Shown here: positions 49,657 through 60,537 of the stretch, one piece after another | Layout of the letters: the number at the start of each line of letters is the position of its first letter | Numbering within the stretch: the first letter of the stretch is position 1 | Assembly (NCBI RefSeq): GCF_026262505.1 | Contig: NC_067205.1 | Span: 4,836,001 to 4,900,000, forward strand | From: Trichomonas vaginalis G3 | Taxonomy: Eukaryota; Parabasalia; Trichomonadida; Trichomonadidae | DNA: 64,000 bases | Reading direction: 5' to 3' | Made by a program: the position numbers and the translations under genes | Notes under the pieces: generated by a model | What the model was told of the DNA's origin: nothing | Database searches by the model: none | What the model saw: only the letters and a program-made list of their open reading frames with translations

Positions 49657-50742
49657 TTAGAAGAATTTTCTTATTCTTTCTGGCATGTTTTTATCTTTCC
49701 AGTACTCCCGCTCTAATGGTCCCAGATGAGTTGGTTTAGATTCTCTCAAGTTCTTAGATGGTATAACATCTTCAACGCCTCCTTCATATCTTACTTTATA
49801 AGTGTCATCGTTTGTGTTGTAGTCAAGTATTTCAATAACCACTCCTCGCTTTGCTTCGTCAATGGTTTCAGCAAGTTTGCCATTACTACTTTCGACTAAT
49901 TTATGTCGAGGGTAAAATGCTATGGAGTCGTCAGCAGCTTTTTATAAGATATCCATTACCTTGCGTAGAGTCTACGATATAATAATTTCGACTTAACCTT
50001 AAACGTTTCTTTGTCAATGGTTTGTCGTCAAGAACTACACGAACTTTTGTACCAGGAATGAGGGTAAATTGTTTTGAATTTCTGATATTTTGTGTTTGAC
50101 TTAGTTTCTTTTGTATATACTTTTCTTCTTGTTGTTGTGTCATTGAATTTGGTGTATGTCCTGTTGTAGAATGTGTTGAGGAATTATATACTTCGAGAAA
50201 ATGTTTCATTGTTTCTTCGGTAAAGTCTCGCTCTTGATTTAAATCTCTGAGAGTCCTTATGAAGCGGTTAATGATACCGAGTATGTTATGGTTATGGTCT
50301 TCAGTAGTGTAGTGAGTTATGTTATGCTTAATGAGAAATTCTGTGATTTCATTGCTGAGGTATGCACTGTCTTGGTCTGATGTTAAAGTACTTGGGCTAT
50401 GTTCTGCTACAAACTTTTGTAAAACTCTTAACACTTCACGAGTTCCTTTATTTTCATTGGATATGCATATGCTTTACGAGTGTTAACATTTATGAAGATG
50501 AGGAATGGTTTATGTCCTCCTTTTCTGCTTTGAATGAGAGTGTCAAATTGGTATGCGTCAGGAGTGTTGGAGTAAATTGGTAAAAAGTAGTCGTAAGGAT
50601 TTATTTTTGTTTGATGTACAACATTTTTGTCAAAGAACCTTTTCACTTCAGCTCTGTTAGTAAATCCCGAACTCTTTGCAGCTTCATTGAATTTCTTAAA
50701 AGACCTCCATGGATGTTGTTCGAATACTTCTTTCAAGCTCAT
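49657..50742 (-). pseudogene. Retroviral-type integrase (Maverick), frameshifted, catalytic Glu lost
   Basis: Three frames, reading 50742 to 49657. The first part (MSLKEVFEQHPW...) has DAYQFDTL with the first catalytic Asp; the second (49931-50434) has LTSDQDSAYLS with the second Asp and then the sequence GIINRFIRTLRD 35 residues later, where DDE integrases have GIIERF. So the D,D(35)E triad is D,D,N. The third part, after a break in an A-run near 49940, has the C-terminal domain (YKVRYEGGVEDVIPSKNLR). The enzyme would insert element DNA in the host; as read here it should be inactive. Confidence 0.92.
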
Positions 50743-50782
50743 TTATGTAAAGTTAAAGATTTTATTCTAGGCTCAAGCGCGT

Positions 50783-53000
50783 TCATTGAACTCTATTCCA
50801 TGCAAATACAGTCATAAATGGTGGCATATAATCTGCACCCGAGCCTGTTGGATTTGTTGTGAAAGTATGTGAATGATTTCCTCCTGGTTCAGTTGGTCGA
50901 AAAGTCTTTTTTGCTGCATTGTTATAAGATGGAGATAAAACGTCATTGCCAGCTTCATATTCTGAGTTGTATAATGGATGGTCTCTTAATGAGTGACTAT
51001 GGTCGCCAGAAAAGTTTGTCGTTCCTGTATGAGTGTGCGGTGGAAGGTTTGCTTCAGTAATTTTCTTCGAACCTCCTGTTTGCTTTGAATATCTAGCACA
51101 GTATAAGAATTTATCTACAATCTGTTCCCACGTACCGAAACCCAGAACTGTTGCTGGATTTGTTGAGTTCATTGACGTATAAATAGAACCTATAGGATAT
51201 AATGTTTGAAGTATTTCTGTCTTTAATGTTTGAAGCTCTGTTTTGTCGGCTTTCTTATCTAACATTGCTGGTAGTTCATATGCTTCAAAGTTTCTGGCAT
51301 GATCTTCGGTATTCCTGCAACTCTTATCTAAATTGTTAAGAGTATCTTTTACGCTTGTACTTGGATTTTCTAATGGTGCACTTGAACCAAGGTCAAAGTT
51401 CAATATTATGTCGTCTGCTCTAACAGTAGTGAAGGATTTATGTGTATGGTTCTTGTCGGCTTTCTTGTCATATAAATCTTGAGCAGTGAATTTAATATTA
51501 TGTTCATCCTTCATGACATAAACATCTTTACATCTAATGTTTCTCATCGTCGTTATGTCGTCATCCGATGTTAAACCTTGTGGAAAGTTAGGAGGTTTAC
51601 AATATATTGCATCCCCACCAGTTTCTTCAACCGTTCCTTCAATACTTTCTATACCAACAGTTGTGAAGAAATCATGTGTATGGTTCTTATCTGCTTTCTT
51701 ATCTAACATTGCTGGTAGTTCATATGCTTCAAAGTTTCTGGCATGACTTTCAATGTTCCTGCAACTGTTATCTAAACTGTTAAGAGTATCTTTTACGCTT
51801 GTACTTGGATTTTCTAATGGTGCACTTGAACCAAGGTCAAAGTTCAATATTATGTCGTCTGCTCTAACAGTAGTGAAGGATTTATGTGTATGGTTCTTGT
51901 CGGCTTTCTTGTCATATAAATCTTGAGCAGTGAATTTAATATTATGTTCATCCTTCATGACATAACATCTTTACATCTAATGTTTCTCATCGTCGTTATG
52001 TCGTCATCCGATGTTAAACCTTGTGGAAAGTTAGGAGGTTTACAATATATTGCATCCCCACCAGTTTCTTCAACCGTTCCTTCAATACTTTCTATACCAA
52101 CAGTTGTGAAGAATCATGTGTATGGTTCTTATCTGCTTTCTTATCTAACATTGCTGGGTAGTTCATATGCTTCAAAGTTTCTGGCATGACTTTCAATGTT
52201 CCTGCAACTTGTTATCTAAACTGTTAAGAGTATCTTTTACGCTTGTACTTGGATTTTCTAATGGTGCACTTGAACCAAGGTCAAAGTTCAATATTATGTC
52301 GTCTGCTCTAACAGTAGTGAAGGATTTATGTGTATGGTTCTTGTCAGCTTTACTGTCTAATGTAGCTTGAAGTTCATTTATATCGGAGATGTTGTGTTTA
52401 TGAGATTTCAAAACTTTGTTCGTTGCTTCGAGTTCAACTTTGTTCAGCTTTACTTTTAATAGCATCTTCAAACGTTATTTTTGACTTAACTCTCAAAGTA
52501 AATCTTGGTTCAACTAATACACCGTTAACATTGAAAGTAGAGGCATAAATTTCATCGTTATAACCAAATGCTTCTGGTGCTTTAGCTACATCATACTGTA
52601 CAGTACAGCTTATGTCATAACCTTTAGCACGAATGTATTTATATCTTCTTTCATTAACATTTTTTGTCTTCACTTCATCACTTCGTGTTAAATATCCATG
52701 GTAGTCCGTTATAATCTGTTCGTCTGAAGTTATATAATGAACATGGTTTTTTATCTGCTTTTTCGGCTAATTTCTCATTAACATCATTCACTTCTAATTC
52801 AACTCTTCCGCCAGAACTTTATTATCATTAATCTTTTTTCATTAATTCGGTAATTACGTCAAAAGACTATATTCTGTTTTTCGCGGTTTTGTAAATAATG
52901 AGTCAAAATTTCTTTTCATCATACATCGCTGACATTAATGATATCACAATTCCTTTTTCATTTATTCTCTTCATTAATTCTGCAATAATGACGATATATA
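50783..53000 (-). pseudogene. Phage-like tail-fibre protein with repeated shaft, frameshifted
   Basis: C-terminal tip domain: YPIGSIYTSMNST, FGTWEQIVDKFLYCA, GGSKKI, LPPHTHT, YMPPFMTVFAW, again T4 gp10-C/collar type. Shaft repeats (KKADKNHTHKSFTTVRADDI) recur with a unit of about 444 bases; ORF 50783-51958 contains two, the next copy (51960-52400) is frameshifted. The N-terminal region (52434-52870) carries YKYIRAKGYDISCTVQYDV and more ADKNH repeats. The trimeric, HTH-rich shafts imply a metal-bound coiled fibre. Several single-base breaks, some in homopolymers. The true start is unclear. Confidence 0.85.
51421..52330 (-). repeat. 444-bp tandem repeat of the fibre shaft
   Basis: Successive copies begin near 51421, 51865 and 52309 (each with TAACAGTAGTGAAGG). 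The unit is 148 codons, so copy-number changes lengthen the fibre without changing frame. Confidence 0.9.
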
Positions 53001-53049
53001 ATCTGTTAATTTATTCTCTTCATCGAGGGTTATAGAATGTTTGAAATTG

Positions 53050-54113
53050 AATCATTAACTCCTCTAAATAAAATCAATAACTTCAGGATACACGTTTTTA
53101 ATGTCTTGAATAACCCGACCAGTATCCTCGCCACTATGTGGCTCTGAGCCCGTTGGGCTCTGTTGTTCATGTTCTTCGTTCCCGTCGTTACGTGGTTTTA
53201 TATCTCTAACCATCATCAACGCAGCCATAACCGGAGGTTTGTTGCTACCTGTTCGAAAATCCGTCCGTTATGTATGGTATATCTAAATAATTTCTTTGTG
53301 TTTGTTAAAACATTTGAAACAAGTCTTTTAAAACCATCTACAAAATTTCCTGTTTCACCTAATGTTCTTGCCAGCATTTACAAGCTCACCCATTCCGCTT
53401 TTGACCCCAAAAAACGTCCATATTGCATTTATTTCACTCTGTATAGTTGTCCATTCAGCGAAACTAACACCCGCATTCGCTAAGCTGAAAATGAAATTCA
53501 GTGGATCGAACTTAATTCCACCTTCTTTTTTCAATTTCAACGAACTCACTAACATGAGATTTTAAATATTTTTCGTTAAAATTGTTTTCCCCGATGTTAT
53601 GTCATTAACGAAACTATCACCGTCAAAAGTTAACGAATTCAATTTTCGTCGTTGATGCTTTTATTTCATACACCGCTTTATCGATAGTTTTTGGCTCACC
53701 TTCTTTAGAAGCATATGAAACATTAATGAATGAATTATATGTATTCGTGAATGAGTTAAAATCAATGATTTTCATTAATGACGCCTTTAATGATTCATTA
53801 ACTGTTTGAATCCCTTAAAACAATTAATGAACTGTCCTTTATGAAAGGTACACTGCAAACCGTCGAGTTTGGATCAAATGCTGTAGTTGGTGCAGGAATA
53901 TTAATGAATAAGTCATTAAATCATTAAGTGACGTAAATAATGTGCGTTTTGATTTAATTTCTTTTAGCATCTGTTATATATGGTAATTTTATTTCCTGTA
54001 GTTTCTGAATTAAAAGATATTCCGCTAAAATGTTTTGTAAACTGTTATTGAACAGCAGTATAAACCGTTGAATCCGGAACTCTTACGATTTCACCATCCT
54101 TAATAAAAGGCAT
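53050..54113 (-). pseudogene. Decayed structural-type element gene
   Basis: A clear start (MPFIKDGEIVRVPDSTVYTA at 54113) and several coding patches follow in different frames: EPKTIDKAVYEIKASTT, GGIKFDPLNFIFSLANAGVS, KPPVMAALMMVRDIKPRND, and near the end EDTGRVIQDIKNVYPEVID. At least six breaks. Adjacent to the assembly gap, so part of the damage could be poor sequence quality. A GC-rich mini-hairpin pair (GCCACTATGTGGC, GAGCCCGTTGGGCTC) lies at about 53130-53160. Function unknown. Confidence 0.5.
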
Positions 54114-54121
54114 TGTACATG

Positions 54122-54146
54122 NNNNNNNNNNNNNNNNNNNNNNNNN
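54122..54146. other. Assembly gap, 25 N
   Basis: Run of 25 N within element 2. Real gap length unknown; genes may be missing here. Confidence 0.99.
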
Positions 54147-54302
54147 AGAGAAGAGATGGAACACATCTTAACAAAGCATCAACTAAGGAAACCTGTGGAT
54201 AAGTTTGAAGTTAAAGAAAGATACTATTTATGTTGTAAAGAAGTTGAAACAAATATCCTTTCACTAAGTATCTCAGTATCTTCTCTTAGTGTTGACGATT
54301 AG
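54147..54302 (+). CDS. 3' end of an element gene, cut by the gap
   Basis: Open frame from the gap to the stop at 54302 encoding 51 residues (MEHILTKHQLRKPVDKF, ERYYLCCKEVETNIL). The residue pattern and codon use are coding-like. No family recognised. Confidence 0.5.
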   Translation, partial: REEMEHILTKHQLRKPVDKFEVKERYYLCCKEVETNILSLSISVSSLSVDD

Positions 54303-54620
54303 GTGGTCATGACTTTATTGATTGACCCCACGTTCACCAATTAGCGAACTTCATCAACTAAGGTAAGACATTAATATATACTGTAGTAATTAAAGTGTCA
54401 ACATGGAGACACATATGTTTAAACATAAAGAGACTATGTACTGACTTCGTTATCTTTCAAGTTATTCTATGAGAGACTTTCAGTCCAATGATTGAACAGT
54501 CAGGAGGCAACAGAAGATTGGGGAAGAGTTATGGAACAAATACAAAGAGCTACCAACACCTCGGTTCATATATGGAAGTTCATATAGTCGCAGGAAAGAC
54601 GGACTTTAAAGGAGAGTGTG
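54303..54620 (+). other. Weakly coding region
   Basis: A frame ending near 54606 reads QKIGEELWNKYKELPTPRF and YGSSYSRRKDGL, coding-like for about 32 residues, with no start seen. May be part of a broken gene. Confidence 0.3.
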
Positions 54621-54976
54621 CAAACTTCCCCACTTTTTGAGAGGGACGTTTTGCAAAATTTGTTCTTTCATCCAAGAAGATTATGGAAGATGATAGAATC
54701 TATACATGATATTATATAATGTATCTACATTGTGTCCATAACAAAATTATATTGCAGGCTTTTCATTCTGGGACTCCGAGCGAAGCGAAGGAGTCCCAGA
54801 ATGAAAACCCTGCTTTTTTCAAATCAAAAAACTAACTTTCGCTTTCAGGTCAAATCAGCAAAGGCACTCCTATATAGATGTTAGATATATTATCAAACTG
54901 AAAAATGAAACTTTCCAGATCTGTTTATAAATATTATTTTGCAAAACGTCCCTCTCAAAAGTGGGAACGTTTTTGC
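54620..54976. mobile_element. MITE-like element with 31-bp inverted ends
   Basis: Inverted terminal sequence CCCACTTTTTGAGAGGGACG...GCAAAAT (54628-54659) and its complement (54936-54965), one base difference in the T run; weak pairing extends outward to GCAAAC/GTTTTTGC. In the middle is a perfect 18-bp hairpin (TTTTCATTCTGGGACTCC) at about 54759-54808. No ORF. Target duplication not evident. Confidence 0.65.
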
Positions 54977-55037
54977 AATTTTTCGAGTTTAAAGAAGTGA
55001 AGCAACAAAAGATGACATTATTTTTAAGAAGAAATAA

Positions 55038-55270
55038 ATGGGTTTCGGCGATTATGTTAAAGCTGGATGGGGTAAAGTTAAAGAAAAAGGTAGCTGGATT
55101 GTTGAGAATCCTGGTCTTGCAGCTGGCGCATTAGCTCATGGTCTCAATTATATTGACCCAACGTTTCCGGTCAAGTCGGTGGATTAGTAGGTAGTCTTGG
55201 TGAAAGACTTTCAAAAGCTACATTATGGGTGAAGATACGTGCAATACGAAGAAACCTTAAGCATTCATAA
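55038..55270 (+). pseudogene. Small Gly-rich element protein, one frameshift
   Basis: MGFGDYVKAGWGKVKEKGSW...NPGLAAGALAHGLNY, then after a one-base break near 55160 GQVGGLVGSLGERLSKATL and a basic end RAIRRNLKHS. Amphipathic, Gly/Ala-rich, about 77 aa. Comparable in size and composition to the MGFFSSIG protein of element 1. The next gene overlaps its 3' end. Confidence 0.55.
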
Positions 55271-55415
55271 AGCTCTTGGATTCATATTTGTATTATTTTG
55301 GCTGATATCTTATGAAACATGGTTCCAAAATGGAGAGTGGATGGCGAGGAATGGAATTTCAACCTATTGGGAAAAGAGGCCGCGAGATTACCAGAGATCA
55401 ATAGTAATGAATTAA
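55225..55415 (+). pseudogene. Small membrane protein, one frameshift near start
   Basis: Overlaps the preceding gene. After a break near 55244 the frame reads YEETLSIHKALGFIFVLFWLISYETWF, one membrane helix, then YWEKRPRDYQRS before the stop at 55415. Another single-span protein of element 2. Confidence 0.5.
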
Positions 55416-55849
55416 ATCGTCACTTTTTATTTTTGACACGTAAAGTCGTCACTTTTTCTAAAACTGTTTTTTATCGTTTTTCGTATTACAACGCATAATT
55501 CTTTTGATAATAGTTATACGATAAAATTGGATTGGTGCATTGTAGAACCATTAGTCACTGGTATTTTATAGCTATTAATAATTAGATAATTGTTGGCAGT
55601 TTTTTTGCATAGTTTAATGATTTATATTGTATAGAAAGATTCAATCTATTCAATCAATTTATTTCTTGCTCGAATATCGTTGATTGCATACGAAAAATAA
55701 AGTAAATGGATATGATAACCTGCATTTAAATATTAATTTTTAAAAAGTTTTGCATCAAAGATCTTAGTTGATACAAAGAAACACATTATTTAAATATATA
55801 TATAATTATTTTTTTAATGCATAGAAAAGAAGATTTATATTTTATACAG
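55416..55849. other. AT-rich region, nothing seen
   Basis: About 430 bases; the element appears to end before it. No inverted repeat partner of the left end identified. Confidence 0.5.
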
Positions 55850-56375
55850 TTGAAGCTGATCCTTTTGTCCAGCGCTCCATTTCAGCTTTTTGAAGCCGGT
55901 TTAAAAAATGCTCTACAAACCTTACATCAAGATAAAGTTCCTCCTTAGGCTTTTGGTTGTGGAGGCTGAATTGGTGCATTGGCTGTAATTTTTTTCAGGA
56001 ATTATTAAATTGAAATATTTTCTCAGGATGTAATTATTTGATCTTCTTTTAGAACAGTATTCCAGCGATTTTTAACGCAATTGTCGCTTCGTCCTTTTAA
56101 GTGAGAGGCAATTAGCGACGCAATTTTGTCCCATATTTCTTGACGTTTTGAACAATAAATCTGTCCTCTTCAATTGTCCATGGCCAAAAGAATTTTTTGG
56201 AGAAATATAGTTATGCCATCTGTCACGTAATTGCCTTTGGTGAAAATCCTGGCATTAGTTTGGCGACTCTTTCCAGCCATTGAATTCCCCATCTTTAACA
56301 ATAACCTCAAGCTTTTTATCATCTTCGGATCCAAAGAGTCTGCGCCGTTTCAAGCCTGAGTACGTGGCTTCCATT
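55850..56375 (-). pseudogene. R2R3-Myb DNA-binding protein, frameshifted
   Basis: Start MEATYSGLKRRRLFGSEDDKKL at about 56375. R2 remnants: DGEFNGWKE, VAKLMPGFSP, QLRDRWHNYISPK. R3: PWTIEEDRFIVQNVKKYG, then WDKIASLIASHLKGRSDNCVKNRWNTVLK. These are the regularly spaced Trp residues and the recognition helices (DRWHNY, KNRWNT) of R2R3-Myb factors, which are numerous in trichomonads and act as transcription factors. At least three frameshifts, so a dead copy. Confidence 0.85.
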
Positions 56376-56439
56376 TTTTCTATTTGAATGCCTTCTGAAA
56401 TCATGAGGTCAATTCAATTTTTGATATTTATTTTAGCAC

Positions 56440-56960
56440 TAAATTTAATATTTTTAAATAATATTTTTAGAGATAATTATATCTAATTGAAATGAAATTT
56501 TTCAGTAATGATATTTGATGCGAGGAAATAGGCATTTGAATATTTTTGTTCAATTGAAAACTAAAAATTCAAGATTTAAAAGTTTTCAAATATTGATTCC
56601 ATATTGAATTTGAAAAATTTCTCAAAGATTAAAATGGAATAATGTAAAGGTCATCATCATAAACAATAATGAAGTGACTAATCTTCCTCGTTAGAACGTT
56701 TATTTCATTTCATAAGAAATTATTTCGGAGTTTTTATTTTCTGACCATTATTCATTACTAAATTTTTTCTCGCATCAAATTTCTCAATTTCAACTTTGTG
56801 AATATCATGGGTTTTTGACATTTATAATCTTTTCCATCGTTATTATTTTATTGCAACGTATTATTTTATCATTATTTTTTAAAAAAATTATTTTTTCTTA
56901 AGAATAGAATTTCAAAGTTTCGTTGAAATTTCATCAAAATTTAAGCTATCAAAAAATAAT
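56440..56960. other. AT-rich region, nothing seen
   Basis: Roughly 520 bases with long A/T runs and no coding signal. Confidence 0.5.
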
Positions 56961-56967
56961 TTCTATC

Positions 56968-57140
56968 CTATATTGCCCATGTTTGTTCATCTATATTTAT
57001 CCCATTATTTAATTGAGTTTTAAACAATTCATAAATTATTTCAATTTCCTTTACATAATCATTAATCTTCCATAAATTATGACCCAAATATTCATTTAAG
57101 CACGCTCTTATTGGGGAAACTCCGAGGAAAGAAGCAATAT
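56968..57140 (-). pseudogene. Short 3' remnant of an unrecognised gene
   Basis: One frame reads ASFLGVSPIRACLNEYLG and VKEIEIIYELFKTQLNNGINIDEQTW before a stop, coding-like over 55 residues. No start. Family not recognised; helical. Confidence 0.35.
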
Positions 57141-57610
57141 AGTATTTTTGATTGTGATTAACAATGAAATATTAAGCTATATGTACTTTATCATTTGTAT
57201 TTTGCTAAATTACAAAAAAGCTTAAGCAGTCTATGATATAATAACATTATAGATTTTCCTTTTTTTTTAAATTCAATATTAAATTATTGATATCCATTAA
57301 TCATTCCTATTCATTTTTGCAGTAGAGTATATCCTATATTTGCAATCAATCTTTTTATAGCTTACTTATAATTATTATCTCCTGATATATGATGAATTTT
57401 GCCACGTAAATATATTTTATTTGTCAAAATTATTTAATGAATATTTCTCTTTCATCTATAAGAATAAGCTGCCTTGTTGATCTCCATTTTTAACAAGATC
57501 AAGATTATCATCCCTCAAAATACAAAAATCTTCATTCAATCACTTCGCAAACTCAATTTTCAGAATTTCAGATTAAAAAAATGTAGTTTTTCAAAAATCA
57601 AAATTCAAAA
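57141..57610. other. AT-rich region, nothing seen
   Basis: About 470 bases without recognisable features. Confidence 0.45.
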
Positions 57611-58637
57611 ACGGATTATCTAATGCAGTATATCTTGATTCTCATGATAAAACTTTAAGAATTTGGAATCAACAGATTGCAACTGAAAATACTGGAACAT
57701 TTTTCGATTGTCATTTTGATAGAATTGATAGCCATGGCAAGAATGGTTCAGCTATTTATTCTACAGTTGGTTTAGATATCTCACACTGCATTTTTGCTAC
57801 AATTCGCGGAAATTATGGAGCCGCAATCTATAATTTTGGCTTTCTTAGATTGAAATATTCTACATTTGCACGTTGCTCGCAAATAATGAAAGCTGATATC
57901 AGATCAATATCAGCTGTTATCAAAGCGTGATTATTTCAAACTGTGTCTTTTCTGAATCACATGCGGAACAAGCTCTTTGGCTTCATTTTTTTTATTTCTC
58001 ATACGGAAGATGTGATATTTCTACTTGTAATGCTTCAAATACAATCGCGATTCATTGTGTTGGATTTGGACAAGTAACCACGCCTCATTTTATATGGATC
58101 ATTCAAACATTAATCAAAACGACAAGTTGCTACAACGCTGCCTTAGTTGCTGAAGATACTCAAAAAATTTTTGTTGAATCAGCCAATTTTCATAAAGAAT
58201 TTCCACAAATCGAATAACCCGAGTCAGCCTCAGCAATTCTCATTTCCAATCCCGCAGGAAACGGCTATGTCCAAGAATGCAACTTTTTGAGAATACTAAC
58301 GAGCAAGGCTACATCATATACATGCAGCACCTCGAAATGATTGTTGAGAATTGTTTGTTCACAAAAGCAAAAAGAAAACAGGGAAGTTAATTTCCAATTA
58401 AAATTGTTAACAGTAAAATTAGGAATATGTGCTACACACAGACAGTAAGACCTAATGATGTATTCGGATAGTTTGAACCATCAGAAAATCTTATGCAGAA
58501 ACAAAAATAAAGGTAGAAATGTCTCTAAATCACTTCAATTCTCAATTATGGCTAGTATTTTAGCAGTATTCATCAAGTACTTCTGGTCAAATTATGTAAT
58601 GCATTATATTTTGAAGCCTTCAAAGCAGATTTTGTAA
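57611..58637 (+). pseudogene. Beta-helix surface protein (Pmp-like) remnant
   Basis: Coding signal begins without a start: GTFFDCHFDRIDSHGKNGSA, GLDISHCIFATIRGNYGAAI, the strand-turn repeats with IxxCxF ladders of Pmp-like proteins. It passes into another frame at about 57925 (ISNCVFSESHAEQALWLHFF) and again after 58217. The last frame has a hydrophobic helix (FSIMASILAVFIKYFW) and a short tail, as expected for a C-terminal anchor. Several stops; dead. Confidence 0.7.
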
Positions 58638-59045
58638 TTTTATTTATTTATTATTTTGCGATTTTATTCTTATTTATTTGTATTTAACTTTTCTTGTCTT
58701 GCTGTTTTTTTTTTTAGCTAATTTGGTTTTAATTAAAGACGACGAAATCAATGTTAATATCTTATTTTTGTGTTTTGCTCTTTACCCACTGATATTTCAA
58801 CTGTACATTCTGTTGCTATACTGATATGAGTAATTCAATAAAAACAATTCTGCGACATTATTTTTTTAGTAATATTTAAGCTGTATTTAAGTTTTGACTT
58901 AAAGAATTTATATTTTATGAGAAGCATTGAATGCTAAACTTGACTCGATCTACCAAACATTTGCTCAAAAATCTTTTGTAAAAGTAAAATTAAACCATGA
59001 AAGCGAACAGCATGATAAAACACATTTATCATTGGTAAAGCTGTT
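58638..59045. other. AT-rich intergenic region
   Basis: About 400 bases with no gene signal. Confidence 0.5.
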
Positions 59046-59209
59046 GTAAACAGAAATTCATCAAAAGTGACACCTCAGAAAAGCTAAAATATTGAATTTT
59101 TGGAACTTTTGATAGAGCACGTTTTTAAATATTAAATTAAAGTAAATGTAATATTTGTAAAGATTCTTTTTAATAAAAAAATAAAATTTTGAAAGAGAAC
59201 ACAAAATTC

Positions 59210-60116
59210 TCTGAAAAATAATATCACATAAACTCATATTATTTTCTAATATATAACTATTTTATATAAAAATCAAATTCAATGATCTTAAAAGCGAAGG
59301 ATAAACCTCAAAATTTACGAATATAATGAGTGGGAATATAATGCTTATCTATCATAAAACCATATGAAATATCAATTTTTGCTTTACGCCTAATTTTTGA
59401 CGACAATTAGCAAAAAATGTTAAATGTTAACACTCAGTCCATTTGAATATGAAAAATAAAATTGACTTTGATTAAATGTTTTTATATTATCATGCAATTC
59501 TTCTTGCGACCAAAGATTTGAATAAAATTTCAAAAAATAAGATAGCTTAAAAAATAATATACGGTAGTGTTTACTAATAGATGAATAGTATATAAATTCT
59601 ATTAAAATGGATTTGATCCAAAATATATAAAATTTGATCATAAATAAATCGTTTTAAATTACTTCTTCATTTAAATTATAACAATTATTTTTGGTTTTAT
59701 ATTTTTTTGGATCAAATCCATTTTAATAGAATTTATATACTATTCATCTATTAGTAAACACTACCGTATATTATTTTTTAAGCTATCTTATTTTTTGAAG
59801 TTTTATTCAAATCTTTGGTCGCAAGAAGAATTGCATGATAAATAAAACATTTAATCAAAGTCAATTTTATTTTTCATATTCAAATGGACTGAGTGTTAAC
59901 ATTTAACATTTTTTGCTAATTGTCGTCAAAAATTAGGCGTAAAGCAAAAATTGATATTTCATATGGTTTTATGATAGATAAGCATTATATTCCCACTCAT
60001 TATATTCGTAAATTTTGAGGTTTATCCTTCGCTTTTAAGATCATTGAATTTGATTTTTATATAAAATAGTTATATATTAGAAAATAATATGAGTTTATGT
60101 GATATTATTTTTCAGA
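59210..60116. repeat. Long inverted repeat (about 422-bp arms)
   Basis: Left arm 59210-59632 and right arm 59695-60116 are near-identical inverted copies with a 62-base spacer; only a few small differences (for example in the T run near 59478). Outside, a further inverted match of about 27 bp (ACAGAAATTCATCAAAAGTG at about 59050 against its complement at about 60265) shows that the inversion was once longer. ORFs inside are artefacts. Could be a recent inverted duplication or a foldback transposon. Confidence 0.93.
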
Positions 60117-60537
60117 AGATTTCATTCTATATGCCTATGAAAAGTACTCTCAAAACTAACTTTTCTTAATTATAATTAAATCTAGAATATTGTATTATGC
60201 TTAGTATTATTTTCATTTTTCTCATTCAATTTAGAATTTTACAAATGTCAAAAAATTGAGAGCTGTCACTTTTGATGAATTTCTGTTTATTACAAAAACA
60301 AAATTACATCCATTAACTTCAACATTGGTTCACCAAAATCTTGATTTTCCAATTGCCAAAATTTGATTGAACTGTCAAACGAGAAAAAATTTTAAGTAAA
60401 TTTTACTACACGGACAAACTACAAAATAATTCATTTGAATGCCATAAAAATTTTCCTTTTCAAAAACTCACACAAAAAACCTTTGTCACCTTTTCTATAC
60501 AAAATATGACCAAATTACTCTGAATTATTTTTATCAA

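Larger units (their letters stand above)
34600..55415. mobile_element. Maverick/Polinton-like element 2
   Basis: About 20 kb of densely packed genes with viral character: capsid candidate, penton-like candidate, DNA polymerase B, KilA-N, retroviral-type integrase and fibre protein. Polymerase B plus integrase is diagnostic of Mavericks/Polintons. Gene starts share a T-run/TATC promoter-like motif, gene ends share GGTGA palindromes. Ends are uncertain: the left limit is set after the hairpin cluster and the right limit after the last small gene. A 25-N gap (54122-54146) breaks contiguity. No packaging ATPase or cysteine protease was seen. Confidence 0.85.

Noticed and set aside
1-55415. Terminal inverted repeats of the Mavericks
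   Set aside because: I could not match any end pair by eye; ends of element 1 are outside the window and element 2 has a gap.
34600-55415. Packaging ATPase and Ulp1-like protease expected in Polintons
   Set aside because: No Walker A motif or His-Asp-Cys protease signature was visible in the listed frames.
59420-59641. 73-aa ORF in the inverted repeat
   Set aside because: AT-rich chance frame inside the repeat arm.
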